Notes under the pieces: model-generated
The model's input: only the letters and a program-made list of their open reading frames with translations
The model's database searches: none
Told to the model about the DNA's origin: nothing
In this document: in pieces, positions 10,204 to 20,912 of the stretch
Layout of the letters: every line of letters starts with the position of its first letter
Position numbering within the stretch: position 1 is the stretch's first letter
Position numbers and translations under genes: made by a program
From: Chromera velia
Lineage: Eukaryota; Sar; Chromeraceae
NCBI GenBank assembly: GCA_018398765.1
Contig: JAHBMJ010001058.1
Span: 7,501-36,332 of the forward strand
Length of the DNA: 28,832 nt
Direction: 5' to 3'

Positions 10204-10668
10204 TGACTCTGAAAAGTGTGAAAGAAAAGAGAAGTGAACTCTCGATTTCCCTTTCATTTTTCTTCTCTGTTTGAAAGTTTCTTTTCTGCAACTCTCTCTG
10301 TTATCTCACTCTTTTTGAGTCGGACAGAACAACAGAAAGCAACCCACAAGAAGAGAAAGGGTCTTCCATTCCTCTTTGTGCGTCTCAGAAAAAGAATATT
10401 CTTGATTACTCAGAAAAGTGTGAAAGAAAACAGAAGAGTACTTCTTTCTTTTTCTCACTTAGTCTCAATTTTTCGTTCTTTTTTCTCGCTCTGGTTGAAG
10501 TTTCCTTTTTTGTTACTCTCCCTGACAGTGTTACTTCATCTTTCTGAGTCAGACAGAACGACAAGAAGCAACCCATAAGAAGAGAGAGGGCTTTACCGTT
10601 CCCCTTTCTGCGTCTCAGGAAAAGAAACGTTCTTGGTTACTCTGAAAAGTATGAAATAAACGTGTTCT
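10204..10668. repeat. Tandem repeat of roughly 200-230 bp, two full units and a short third
   Basis: ACTCTGAAAAGTGTGAAAGAAA-like sequence starts at about 10206, 10408 and 10639. In each unit it is followed by a T/C-rich tract, and the next shared block is GACAGAACRACARRAAGCAA. Units end in TTCTTGRTTACTC before the next begins. Spacing is about 202 and then 231 bp. Purine and pyrimidine tracts alternate strongly, and no conserved reading frame spans the units. Confidence 0.75.
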
Positions 10669-10939
10669 CTCTCTCACTTGGTCTTAATCTCTTCTCTCAA
10701 TTCTTTTTCTCCTTTTCACTCTTGCGTTTCAGCACTAAAAGTCATTTTGCTTTTGGCAGCCTTTTGCCCCTCTGCCAGATGGCGTCAGATTGGAACGAGA
10801 AAGCCATTCAGATAAAGGAAAAATGATGCCGCATATGTTTTTTCTTCAATTATAAACCGTTTACGGCACAGGCTAGACCTGTGCGGGCCGGCCAGGGAGG
10901 TCTGATGCGTCTGGACACTTTCCTTGAGAGCTGCATGTC

Positions 10940-11008
10940 GGATATTCGGCATTGGGGCGAGAGGCCAATCCTTCGGATATAAATCCTAATCCTAATCCTA
11001 ATCCTAAA
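10940..11008 (+). repeat. Dispersed repeat, copy B, ending in four AATCCT hexamers
   Basis: It contains TTCGGCATTGGGGCGAGAGG, CCAATCCTTC and then a pure AATCCT hexamer run at about 10982-11007. It is related to 10016-10090 and 25566-25658. The hexamer, TTAGGA on the other strand, resembles but does not equal known telomere units. Confidence 0.5.
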
Positions 11009-11091
11009 GTAAAATAAAGTTTAAAGTCTGGTTTCAGTCTGTAGACTCTAAAATCTATAACTTTGAAAACATACTTTATAAAAGTTTTTTG

Positions 11092-11731
11092 CTAGGCGAC
11101 GCACAGTGGTAAAAAAAAAAAAAAAAATCTGAAAACGTCTGTTCTTTTTTTTAAAAAAAAAATTTTATTGTATATGTAAAAAAAAATAAAGGTTAAATAA
11201 CTAGCTTCAACTAGAGTTTGAATCATATCTAGGATCCCAGTTTCACTTTTAGCTTGGTAAACGCTTAAAAGGATTGACCAAGACTAGCTTCGACTAGAGC
11301 TTCGAAACGTATATCGTCCTAGATATCGTTAAAGAGCCAGTCAAAGAACTTCTCCTCTGTCTGCTCTTCTGTCTGCATCCATGCATCCATCCTTCTTATC
11401 ACTCTTTGCATAGGATAAAAGAAAGCCCCCTTTTCCCTTCGCCTGCCCGCTTGCTTTTATCCCTGTAATCCCCTTTTACGATGGTCGCTGCTATGGTTGA
11501 AACTAGGGTAATCCCCTTTTGAGAACTAGGGTTGAAACTAGGGTTGAAAGATGTTTAAAACTTTGAGTTGAGGAATAAGTTCGCGAGGAAGTTAGTTTAA
11601 AAGTACTTCTAAAAGGTGCTCCTCTAGGTGCTCCTAGAGGTGCTCTAGGAAATCCTTCGTAGAAAAAAAGAAAAAAAAAAAATCTGGAAAGGTCTATATT
11701 TTTTTTTTTTTTACCACTGTGCGTCGCCTAG
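11092..11731. mobile_element. Inverted-repeat element with ends CTAGGCGACGCACAGTGGT plus A/T runs
   Basis: CTAGGCGACGCACAGTGGT followed by 17 A at 11092 is mirrored by 14 T and the exact reverse complement ending at 11731, giving at least 33 identical bases. If the target duplication is TA (11093-11094 and 11729-11730), the element is 11095-11728. No protein is encoded. The interior has a diverged direct repeat (ACTAGCTTCRACTAGAG, near 11201 and 11284) and AAACTAGGGTTG repeats near 11500-11550. Weaker inverted similarity (CTTTGAAAACAT; AAGTCTG/AGACT blocks) continues outside both ends to about 11010 and 11875, so it may sit inside a larger inverted-repeat element. Confidence 0.65.
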
Positions 11732-12721
11732 GTTTTTTGCCATACATAAAAAAATGTTTTCAAAGGCCAAACAATCCTAAACAACACATGAATCTGTTGA
11801 AGCTTTTGATTCTTAAAGTTTCAAAACCATGCAAAAAAGTTTTAAAGTCTAAAGTCTGTGGTCAGACTTTATTAATATATAATAAATAATTATTATCAAA
11901 ATAACTTTACAGATCACACCTAGTTTACACCGTATTTCAATTGCAACTATGCTAAATTCAATGAACAATCATCAAGCTATTCTTTTTCTCATTAAAGTTA
12001 TTAAAACATAAAGTGCCGACAAAGAAGAATCTCTATTGTCAAGGCGTCGGTGCTGCGTTTGCCCACATCAGGTAGTTGCTAAGCCGGCGTCAGTCATTTA
12101 ACAATCTGCCTTGCATGTTATGACTTGCTGAACGCTCGACGCCTATCATGGGCCGGTCGATGGCGTGTGATGATGATGAAGACGCGAAAAAAGGGACCAC
12201 GAAAAAGCCTTGTCGAGGTGCCTGGCGCTCTCGCTCTTTCGCTCCCTGTCGCTCTTTGGCTTTCACATGCGCGTCACTGTGTCTCTGAATATTTTCTTCG
12301 GAGAGATGGCAGTCAATCCACATCTGGACGATAAAAAACACATGCAGGACAGAAGGAGAATGAAGTCCGAATGGAAACATCAAAAGGGAGACGCAGCTAG
12401 GCGCCGAGGCGGTGTGGAGGGAAGAAGTGCCAGATAGGGAGAGAGAAAGAGGCACAGGGAACGGAAGACACGTACAGGGGACAGTCAGACGGACAGTGGC
12501 TGTCTCCGTCTCCGTCTCTCTGTTCGACCACCCCTTCGATCGATCGAGTTCTCTCATGCAGACTCTCTCTGTTCTCTTCCTTCTCAGACACTTAATTCAT
12601 GCATCCATCTTCTCCCCCCCAGCCCAACCGCACATCTCCACTTCTGTCTCCCGGCCTGCGACTCTTGAATTCTCTAAGAGCGCCCGCCCTCGCATCCATC
12701 GACCTCTTCATCAGATTTAAT
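11732..12721. other. Non-coding interval, including the 3' flank of the secreted-protein gene
   Basis: It contains AT-rich DNA, then more balanced DNA from about 12000. Frames across 12090-12600 on both strands overlap one another and show no family signature, so none is called. The end nearest 12721 should include the 3' UTR of the minus-strand gene. Confidence 0.45.
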
Positions 12722-13171
12722 TTAGCAGGCAGGCGCCATGCCCTGACAGCACTGGCAGTCATTCGCATCAGGCTCTTTGGACTTGCAGAGAGGGGCGGGG
12801 CACTGGGGGCCCGCGTAGTTGCCGCTGATGCACATGGTCACTCGGGTCTCCATCGAGACGTCGTCCACCTGCACCACGTACTGCCATCTGTTGAATCCCG
12901 CCGGGCACGCAGCCACGTTGATGGTCTGGGAGACGGAGGAGGCGCTCTTCAGGAACTCCTTCGTTGAAGTGGCAGTCTTGCTAGCGATCTCACCTGAAGG
13001 AAGAAAGGAAAGAGGGAGCCAACGGAGCGAGGGGAATCAGGATGCGGGAGTTGTCCTCACTCACTCACTCATACGCGCACGCATTCGGTTTCTCATTTAC
13101 TCACTCTTCACTGACGTACTAAAACCTCTCCCTCTAACGGACATATATACACTCACTGAAGTCCTCTTCCG

Positions 13172-13255
<84 letters not shown>

Positions 13256-13730
13256 GAGAGAGGCGGGCCAGACAGAAAAAGAAGAGAACAAAAGACAAAC
13301 CCGTGAACCCACGTACCTGAGATGGACGCAGGCCCGTAAGAGACCTCTGCCTTGACCCCCATGTCCAGGGATTCTGCCTTCTTCTTCGTGGACTCGCTGG
13401 AGGAGGATGTCGTGATCGTGGTCGTGGAGGCATCGTTGTAGGTGCGCTTCCAGTAGACCTTCACCTGCATGATCCACTCAGAGTCAGACAGACACGCAGA
13501 CAGAGACGGAATGAAGCAATGCAGGCAGGCAGGCAGGAAGGAGAGAATGAAGAAAGGGGAGAGCATCTGAGGTCGAATCGGCGAGGGCGGGGGCATGGCA
13601 GGACAGTGTCATCGGAAAGGAGAGAAGTGCACAAGCATACCGGGAGAAGGAAGAGACAACCATCAACCATCCCCCCTCTCCCACACACGCACAAAGAGAG
13701 AAATGGGGGGAAGGAAGAAAGAAAGAAAAA

Positions 13731-13780
<50 letters not shown>

Positions 13781-14755
13781 TCAAGCCACAAAAACACAGA
13801 CACAAGGAGGGAGACAAAGCAGGGGAAAGAGAGAGAAGGTCCATCTATCTGTCTACCTTGCAACATCCCTCCCTCCCCTCCCTTTCCTTCTGAAACTCAC
13901 CTTCGGGATCGGGGGGTTCCCTGCTGCCACGACGATCTCATATCCCTCATGCATATGATTCCAGCACCCACTGTACTGGCACGGCCACGCGGCCCCCGAG
14001 GGGTTGTTACCCGTGCTGGACTGCACCTTCAGGCACTGAGAGGGAAAGATGTGCTTCATCTTGTAGTAGCTCCCATCCTCGTAGAGACCCACGGAGCCCT
14101 TGCAGATCAATCCGGAGTTGAACCTCACCTGGATCCTGCAGTGAATTCAATCAGGCAGGCAGGCACTCGCGGTGGAGAGGGGATTGACCAGCTGGTGCGT
14201 GCACAGGGGTGAATGGATGGAAACAAATGTAAACAACACATCGGGAGAGGGAGAGCCACCACCCGTGCATCCTCTCTCCGTCTCTCACCTCTTGGATGTA
14301 CGCACGCACGGATTCACCACGCACAAACGTCCTTTGCACACGCACAAACGCACAACACGCTACAGCAAACAGGGGGGCGACACTGCGAAGGAGATCCGGT
14401 CGAGTACTTGCAAAGCGAAGTCAAGAGAGACAAAGCAACAGGTGTGACCCCACAAGGGCGGGTTTGTTGACTCCACATCACAACCTGCCTGAGGAACTTA
14501 CTCGCACATCTGGGCTGTGGCATCAGACACGTATTTGGAGTATTGGAGGGCGCCTCCTGAGACCTGGCAGCCGTTGTCTGACGAGAGGCCTTGGACGTAT
14601 CCGTCGGCTGCTCTCAGGACGAAGTAGTTCTGCGCTCCTTTCTCTTTGACAGCCTCCAGCTGAGTCTCTGCAGACCGCAAAGAGACGCCTGCGCACTCTG
14701 CCAGAAGCAGAACTGCTACAAGAAGAGAAGGACGAGATGCACAGTTGAGAAACAT
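12722..14755 (-). CDS. Secreted Cys-rich protein, 302 aa, four exons, with an aerolysin-type beta-hairpin-like region
   Basis: Exons are 14755-14502, 14135-13901, 13464-13317 and 12993-12722. Donors are GTAAGT, GTGAGT and GTACGT, and acceptors TGCAG, ATGCAG and TTCAG. Lengths of 254, 235, 148 and 272 sum to 909, exactly 303 codons with the stop. Residues 1-25 form a signal peptide (hydrophobic core LLVAVLLLAECAG). Residues 40-163 are a Gly/Cys/Tyr-rich globular region. Residues 175-240 hold two Ser/Thr-rich strands separated by a MGVKAEVSYGPASI-type hairpin and followed by CPAG. That layout is seen in aerolysin/ETX-MTX2 pore-forming modules. Residues 265-302 hold seven Cys, likely disulphide-bonded. 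Pore formation is inference. Adhesion or an extracellular matrix role is also possible. It is divergent from the gene at 15503, with 747 bp between the starts. Two introns contain dinucleotide repeats. Confidence 0.8.
13172..13262. repeat. Compound (CT)n(CA)n(GA)n microsatellite in the third intron
   Basis: The tract has about 25 nt of CT, about 27 nt of CA and about 38 nt of GA with one GGG interruption. CT and GA arms are complementary, so the tract can fold into a long stem with the CA segment as loop. It lies inside intron 13316-12994. Confidence 0.93.
13735..13771. repeat. (GA)n microsatellite in the second intron
   Basis: Uninterrupted GA dinucleotides follow a GAAAGAAAGAAAAAGAGG purine tract, within intron 13900-13465 of the secreted-protein gene. 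Confidence 0.92.
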
Positions 14756-15502
14756 CGCAAGGCCACCCGAAGAGAGCAGAGGAGACAACCGAGTTTCACG
14801 AAGATGGAGACAGGAACGCAACCTGCTATACAGTGGCAAAACAGTCAGAGGCCTTTTACTGCGACAGGTGAGCGTCAGTTCAACACGTGCGAGTATAAAT
14901 TAGGATGAACCACGACAGAAAATGTCCATCAGAGGGATTCAATTGGCCGATCCACCGTGTGCTCACTATACTCAGTGTCGGGAGTGCCAGGACTCCCCAC
15001 GAGATCATTGGCCGGAACGCGAAGATTTGCACTGCCATGCAAGGATACGCTCATGCATGCCGTCTCCGCGCAAATTTGAGCATGATCCATGCAAATTCCA
15101 TGCATGCAATGTATCTCGATCTCAATACACAGCGTATCTTGTGTCACGAACTATATATGCATGTGTTGTTGTCAGACTCAGAGCACGTAGACGGAACTGG
15201 CTGAGCCTGGCTCTCTGCATCTCTCTGCCACATTCATCTCTGATCGAGAGGCAACAATCTACCCTGAGACACTTCTGTGCGTTGCGGTGCATTGCCCCGT
15301 ACACCTGCACACAGTTACAAAAGACAAGACCGCCCGATCACGCACATCTCCTTCTGCACTTGGAGTGCCGATTCTCAGCGAGGGTGCATGTGGCGCTGTG
15401 GAGGCGCGGTGGATTCCCCTCAGTTGACTCGATCCTCTCTCAGGTGTGCGTGCAGTCTCTCTCCCGTTTATCCCTCCCTCCTTTAGGTAATCAATTCACA
15501 AT
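14756..15502. promoter_or_regulatory. Divergent intergenic region between the two secreted-protein genes
   Basis: The start codons face away from each other across 747 bp, so this interval must hold both promoters. TATA-like strings are visible (TATAAAT at 14894-14900, ACTATATATGC near 15152), but their distances from the ATGs are long unless the 5' UTRs are long or spliced. GCATGC/TGCATG strings recur between 15050 and 15165. No gene is called inside. Confidence 0.4.
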
Positions 15503-17175
15503 ATGGCTCTCCCGGAACTGGGTTCGATGAGTCGATCAGTCTCCTGTGTTTCTCTTCTCCTATGCGTGGTCGCCCTCCTGTGCACACAAGGAAGCGGCAG
15601 TCGCATTCGGGCATCTCTCTCAGGTGAGTTCGATTTTGCTGAATTTCCCCCTTTCCTCTGCCCTTGCTTCTTCACTCACACACACTTAGCTTCTTGAGAC
15701 CATACGCACACACATGCGGGCGCCTTCTGACATCTCAATGTGGGAAAGGATGGAAATGCATGTAGAGGGCCGTGAGCAGAGGTGAAAGCTTGCCAGAGGA
15801 AGATGTAGGAAGACGTCAGACAGGTGAATCTGAAAGAGGGCGATAAATGGGGAGGAATGGATGAACACAGGACATGGGGCGAGGAGGAGGATGCAAGAAA
15901 AGAACAGCCCGACGCGAGAGGGAAGGTGCGATCAAAAGGGGTATGCACGGAAAGGAAGAGATGTGGAATGAGATGGACCCACAGAGCTGGAGATGAATGG
16001 GTTTGTGCGATGAGGAATGGATGCCTCACAGACTGAAGACACAGGTAGAAAGACAGATGACTTGATGAATAGATCAGGGGTTCAGTGGATGCAAAGAAAA
16101 TGGATATGGACGGACGAACAATGGATGTATAGATGGATCGACAGATGAATGGAAAATCCAATGATGCGTCGATTGCTGTGCCCCCCACCTCCTCGAGGAA
16201 CATCTTCAAGTTTCATTCACTGGCAGAAGCAAGAGGAACGGCTCCACAGTCACTGTGACACTTTCTCCTTGAAATTTCGTGTTCTTTCGTTCTGTCTCTA
16301 TGTTGCCTTTGTTCTGTTTAAGGGGTGGGCGGGTCTCTATTTTCTGCATGCACGCGGCCACCATCTACGTGCCTTGAGCTTCCTTGGTCTTTCTTGTATG
16401 TTTCGTTCACGTTGTTTCTCTGTTCACTCCTTCTTTCCTTCCACCGATGTCCTTCTTTGTCTTAATTTCCTCTTCAGGTCACTTTTCCCTGGGAGCAACA
16501 AAGTCCGACTCTTCTTCATCTTCTGCCTTGGAGTATTCATACGATGAGATTCCGGGAGAGCCCTCCTGGAGGTCGACTGCCTGTGGGGCCTTCAAGGAAA
16601 GAGCAGTGGGTGTGAAGTACATCAAGTTCATCCTCGACGGAGAGAGCGCAGACTGCGACAGAGACCCGTTTCTGATGGTCTCTCTCGGTAAGGAGAAGGT
16701 GGAGAGCCCCGGTTCTGGAGAGCACAAAGTGTACGATACTCTCTGCAAGGCTGCCATGAAGCTGCCCTCGCTCCATGGGGCTGATGCACAGAAGAGTTCA
16801 CATGCTAGCTGTTACGACAAGTCCGAGTCTTGGGAGTTTGTGTGGTCCAGCTCCTGGACAGACGGCTTTTCATACGCAGACCTTACAGCTCGCATCGCAA
16901 AAGGGGTCCAGGAGAAGGTGGAAGTGCAACCTGAGGGCGCGGTGATTGCAGAGAAGGTGCTCGAGTCGGTCAGCGGGGTGGCAAAAGAGCAGGCCGACCA
17001 CCAAGCAGTGCAGACCGCCATAGACACGGCGGGAGGTCCCGTCAGTCGGCCCGTTTCCTGCACCATGCCACCAAAGGGGAAGTCTCTGACCCTGAAACAG
17101 AGAAAAGTGCAAATGCGGCACGTGTCCGGTGCAGTCACCGTGACTGCCTACACGTCTGACCACACATGTGGTTGA
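15503..17175 (+). CDS. Secreted protein, 272 aa, two exons, unrecognised family
   Basis: Exon 1 is 15503-15623 and exon 2 is 16478-17175, with donor CAG|GTGAGT and acceptor TCTTCAG. Together 121 + 698 nt give 273 codons including TGA. A start at 15527 (MSRSVSC) is the alternative. Residues 10-33 form a signal peptide (VSLLLCVVALLCTQGSGS). A Ser run (52-56) leads into a region with five Cys. Then come a Trp-rich segment (WEFVWSSSWTDGF), a long amphipathic stretch, and a late CTMPPKGK motif near residue 235 followed by a beta-rich end and a terminal Cys. That last arrangement matches the CPAG element followed by beta strands in the neighbouring divergent gene. The two may therefore be distant relatives or partners in one secreted system. 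I do not recognise the family. A possible poly(A) signal AATAAA lies at 17483. Confidence 0.78.
15624..16477 (+). other. Intron of the 272-aa secreted-protein gene
   Basis: It runs from GTGAGT at 15624 to a pyrimidine-rich acceptor ending TCTTCAG at 16477. At 854 bp it is the largest intron seen here. It carries a diffuse GATG/ATGA-rich zone (about 15985-16150) like a diluted version of the 8301-8952 microsatellite. Confidence 0.8.
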
Positions 17176-17659
17176 CTCACCAGTGGTAAGCAATTGACTT
17201 TCTTGCCAGTGGTTGGCAGAGGTCGGCAAGGCGCGGTCGGTCTTCTCTGAGTACTGCAGCCTTTCTTTCGACCTCTTGCTGTTCGATTCTGTTCGACTCT
17301 GGTTTAATCTACTCAAATATATAGTATTATTACCTGGACGCTTTGAATGCATGGAAAAGGCTTGCTTATTTAAAAAGTGTCAGTTGTATATTGTTACGTA
17401 GTACGTACTGTTTAGTACTGTTCTAGGTCCTATTTAGTCCTATTGTACATAAATCTTGAAAAAAAGAGATGAACATTGAAAAAATAAATGTAAAACCAGT
17501 TAGAGTTTCTTTGAAAAGTATAAAAACGATGTTTATATCAATCATATAGGTTTTCATCTCAGTTAAATCTCTGTGACTCCCGTTATACTTCATAATAGTA
17601 AAATGATGATTGAGAGTTTTATCTAGGATTTTGTCATGCATGCCATATAATAGTAAAAT
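17176..17659. other. 3' flank of the secreted-protein gene
   Basis: It becomes AT-rich after about 17290. AATAAA at 17483-17488 could serve as polyadenylation signal for the gene ending at 17175. No gene is called. Confidence 0.4.
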
Positions 17660-17712
17660 CATTTTTTCTACCTATGTCTATGCAAATAAAAGGATTCCAA
17701 TATTTAGTTATG
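17660..17712 (+). repeat. Single degenerate unit of the 61-bp satellite
   Basis: ATGCAAATAAAAGGATTCC and the following TTAGTTATGACTC align with the satellite consensus (TATGCAGAGAAAACGATCCC, then CTAGTTGTGACCC) in the same orientation as the larger arrays. Confidence 0.5.
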
Positions 17713-17751
17713 ACTCACGAGGGTACGGCATGCATAATAAAATCATTAATC

Positions 17752-18985
17752 ATCCGCAATGCGGTGGCGGGTCATACAGATGTGCATGGACCAATTAGAA
17801 CCCGCCGCCAGACCTTAACCGGCTCAAAAATTTCGAGGGGAAAAGGAACAGCCCTCTGTTCCCTTTTCCCTCCTGGACTCAAAGCAACGACCCTAAAAGA
17901 CGTCAGTTCGCCTCTCTAGACTCTCTCTAGCGGCTTGGTATAGAAAAAACGACTCCCAGACTCACAGGGAGTCCAAAGAACGGACGTCTGAGGTCTGACA
18001 CCTGAAGAGGCCAAAGTAGCTTTCCTGGACTCAGAAGTTCAGAAAGGGCTGTGGTACATCAATGATGATAAAATGCATACCAACACGCTCCATCTAGTCC
18101 AGGTAAGTTAGTTCTAACAGGGGATAAGGAATGATTGATGCACTGTGGACTTTAACTGACAAGTCTGCTCATGAACAGAAAGATACACTCCAGATGGCGC
18201 CCTATGTCAAATTGCTAGAAGGGCTTTTTCCTTCTTGAGCACTTCAAACCTGTAGCCATCGCATAAAGGTACTGTCCAACACTCATATGCTCCTGTCTGG
18301 AGGGAAAGAGCAGGACAAAACCACTTACCGGGGGAGCTGGAGGTCGATTAATACCCCTGAGACGCCAATTCTCCACAACAGGAAGACAAAACAATCTCGC
18401 CTTCCCACACGCAGCAGACTTACCAGGAACCTATCCCGCTGGCCTGGGAGGATGACAACAGACATAGGGCATTGGGCAAAATTGCTGGGGATCGATTCTG
18501 CGGCCTCCTGGTAGAAAGAAGGAATGTTGCTTTGGAGGCCTGGGAGGTACTTTCCTGACTGGTCCAGACTGGAGCTGCCAAACACGCCAAAGCAGATCAA
18601 CTGCACCACAAGACTTCACCCCGACACAGAGGCAAGCTGTCTAGTACTAGAGGAGCGGAATTATGCCAGTCTGACTATCGGTACTGCTCTACACAACAAG
18701 GTAAACAGGAAGGGACGAGAGGACAAAATGACCCTTCTTTGTGTGTTGGTGTGCTTTTTGAACATTCTAAGCACAATTTCGGGATTTTGAAAGTGACCCC
18801 GGAAACTTTTGGCCGAAATTCTTGCACCAACGTACTCAGCGGCCTCCGGGGATCAATTGATGATTTGGTGCCTTCTAGGCCCTGGGCGCCGCCGGAATCG
18901 CGCAGACCGGCTTAACCGGCTCAAAAATTTCAGACCCTTCTAATTGGTCTATACACATCTGTATAACCACCTTCCGCGTTGCGTT
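17752..18985. mobile_element. Putative 1.2-kb element with inverted ends of about 46 bp
   Basis: The left end at 17754-17800 (CGCAATGCGGTGG..., ATACAGATGTGCATGGACC) is matched in inverted orientation at 18939-18985 with about 80% identity. A 20-base string, TTAACCGGCTCAAAAATTTC, just inside each end (17815 and 18912) is in direct orientation instead. No clear target duplication and no recognisable protein were found. The interior frames (for example 18287-18790) lack family signatures. A degenerate satellite unit precedes it and the satellite array follows it. Confidence 0.4.
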
Positions 18986-19301
18986 AAGTTGTGATCTGCT
19001 TTTACAATGCTTTTGTGTAGATAATTAATTTTTTTCTACATAAAGAAAACGATCCCAATCTCTAGTTGTGACCCGTTTTCGTGTAGATATTAGTAGATAT
19101 TCTTTTTTATGCACAGAAAACGATCCCAATGGTTAGCTCAGACTTAGCTGTGACCCGTTTTTACCCGTTTTTGCGTAAATATTTTTTCTACGCAGGAAAA
19201 ACGATCTTAATCATTAGTTGTGACCCGTTTTTACGTAGATATTTTTTTTTACGCAGTACTACACAGAAAAAACAATCTCAATCTCTAGTTGTGACCATTT
19301 T
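18985..19301 (+). repeat. 61-bp hairpin satellite array, left part
   Basis: About four diverged units carry CGATCCCAATCTCTAGTTG and GTGACCCGTTTTTGCGTAG, separated by T runs and YTACGCAGAAAA. GCGTAG and CTACGC arms make each unit self-complementary. The array is cut at 19301 by a hAT-like insertion and resumes at 20377. Confidence 0.8.
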
Positions 19302-20368
19302 CTAGGGTATGACACCTAAAAAAAAAATAAATATAATTTAATTACAAACCCTAGGGGTATGTGGCACTCTGTTTAGCTATAACTCTAAAAAGTGGTTTTT
19401 TAAGGTTTTTAGGATGAACTGACCTTATTTTTACGATAACATAACTTTTTAAATTAAATCTTATGACCTTTTATATATAGGAAAGTCAATTCGCCCTCTG
19501 AGGTTCGCAAACGCTCATGACGTCGGTTTACAAACCTAATCCCTCAACCTGACCAAACCTGTCTAAACCTGTCTAAACCTGGTTCTAAATGGCTTTTGTA
19601 TAAACACAGAGAAGATGCAAAGCAAACACAACCTGACATTTTACCAAGAAACATCAGACAAACCGATCATTCAACGAATGTAGGATAAAGTCAAGAACAA
19701 TGTTATAAAAGCTGTCTTCATTCTTTCATACTTCAATAAACTTATCCAGAGGTGCAATTTCCTTTTCAAACGCCCAGTCAACTTGCTCCAATAATTTTCT
19801 ATCTTCAATTCATAAGCCGCCATCAATGTTTAGTGCAGTCAATTATGTGTGTGGTTTCCACGGAGAGGCGATCAAGCAAACAAAGATCGTACCGGGAAAG
19901 AAGAGGGGGGAAAAAGGGCGGGGGCAGGACAAGGAGAACACAGCGGCTACTGTGAATGCTGATGCGAGCGAGGCTGTATCCCCTTCCTGAAACGCTCATG
20001 CACAGAGTGTCATAGATGTGGTCCTGCCGGCAAAAACGTACAAAATGTACTTTTAACAGATCATTCACATACAGATTTCAGAAGTTTGACCAGGTTTGGA
20101 CGGGTTTGAAGAGGTTTGAAAGGTTTAAGTCTGGTGCAACCATGGTTTCCAAACTAATTCTAAACCTGACGTAGCGAATGGGTTTTACACTCATCTAAAC
20201 CTACCTTAATCTACCCTAACCTTAGCCACTCAACCCTATTTTAGCGTTTTTTAAGCTTTTCTAGCAAATTGAGCTCCAAAAATCTCTTTTAAAACATCAA
20301 AAATTTAAGTTTTTATTGAAAAACCTAACTTCAAACCTAGGGTACCCTTACAAAGTGTCAGACCCTTG
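19302..20368. mobile_element. Non-autonomous hAT-like transposon, 1067 bp, inserted in the satellite
   Basis: The ends are CTAGGGTATGACAC at 19302 and the inverted CAAGGGTCTGACAC ending at 20368, matching at 12 of 14 positions. They are flanked by exact 8-bp direct repeats ACCATTTT (19294-19301 and 20369-20376). The 8-bp duplication and a CnAGGG-type terminus are hallmarks of the hAT superfamily. Inside are inverted clusters of AAACCTGTCT-like units (about 19545-19590 and 20090-20135), typical of subterminal transposase-binding repeats. No transposase frame is present, so mobilisation would need a helper element. Confidence 0.75.
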
Positions 20369-20376
20369 ACCATTTT

Positions 20377-20510
20377 TTTGTAGATTTTTTTTTTACGCAA
20401 AGAAAACGATCCCAATCATTAGTTGTGACTCGTTTTTACGTAAATGTTTTTACATAGATATTTTTTTCTGCACAGAAAAAACGATCTCAATCGTTAGTTG
20501 AACGATTCCC
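20377..20510 (+). repeat. 61-bp hairpin satellite array, continuation after the hAT-like insertion
   Basis: The T-rich part of the interrupted unit resumes at 20377 and is followed by about two further units (CGATCCCAATCATTAGTTG near 20408 and CGATCTCAATCGTTAGTTG near 20482). The orientation is the same as 18985-19301. Confidence 0.75.
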
Positions 20511-20795
20511 AAAACGATCCCCTTGAGAAGTGAAATGATAGAATGTAGTGTTAAACCTCTGCTAAAGAGTCTGTTACAGTCCTCCGCAGGCTTGCGTACG
20601 CTTCTCAGGGCTTTCACAGGGGGGGATATAGATACAAGCGAACCAGAACGGCTGTGCGCTAGGCTGTGCAATAAGTGTTTGTCCCCCTCGCATGTGATCA
20701 AAGAAACCATCATCAAAGATGAGGTTCATGTGACTCAGAATCATGTCCTGACGGAATATAAAAACTATAGGGGGGTGAAATGCCTTTAGTATAAG
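20511..20795. other. Anonymous stretch after the satellite
   Basis: A plus-strand frame (20535-20789, from its first ATG) encodes an 84-residue sequence with four Cys. It has no recognisable family and overlaps a minus-strand frame of similar length, so it is not called as a gene. Confidence 0.3.
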
Positions 20796-20912
20796 GGGGG
20801 GGGGGGCTATAACGCACGGCTTCGCCGCGCAGCAGCACGGCCCCCCCCCGTGCCATGAAAAAAGGCTGCTGCATGGCACGGCCCTACCGGGCTGTGCAGC
20901 GCAGCAGTAAGA
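20796..20912. repeat. GC-rich hairpin cluster 1
   Basis: A GGGGGGGGGGGG run is followed by repeated GCACGGC, GCGCAGCAG and CATGGCACGG strings. CCGTGCCATG (20848-20857) and CATGGCACGG (20872-20881) form a perfect 10-bp stem. The sequence is embedded in DNA of much lower GC content. A related block lies at 21140-21265. Confidence 0.6.

Noticed and set aside
10982-11007. Interstitial telomere
   Set aside because: The hexamer is TTAGGA on the complementary strand, not a standard telomere unit. It occurs as the tail of a dispersed repeat.
12090-12720. Overlapping frames of 64-155 codons on both strands
   Set aside because: They shadow one another, lack family signatures, and lie in the 3' flank of the secreted-protein gene.
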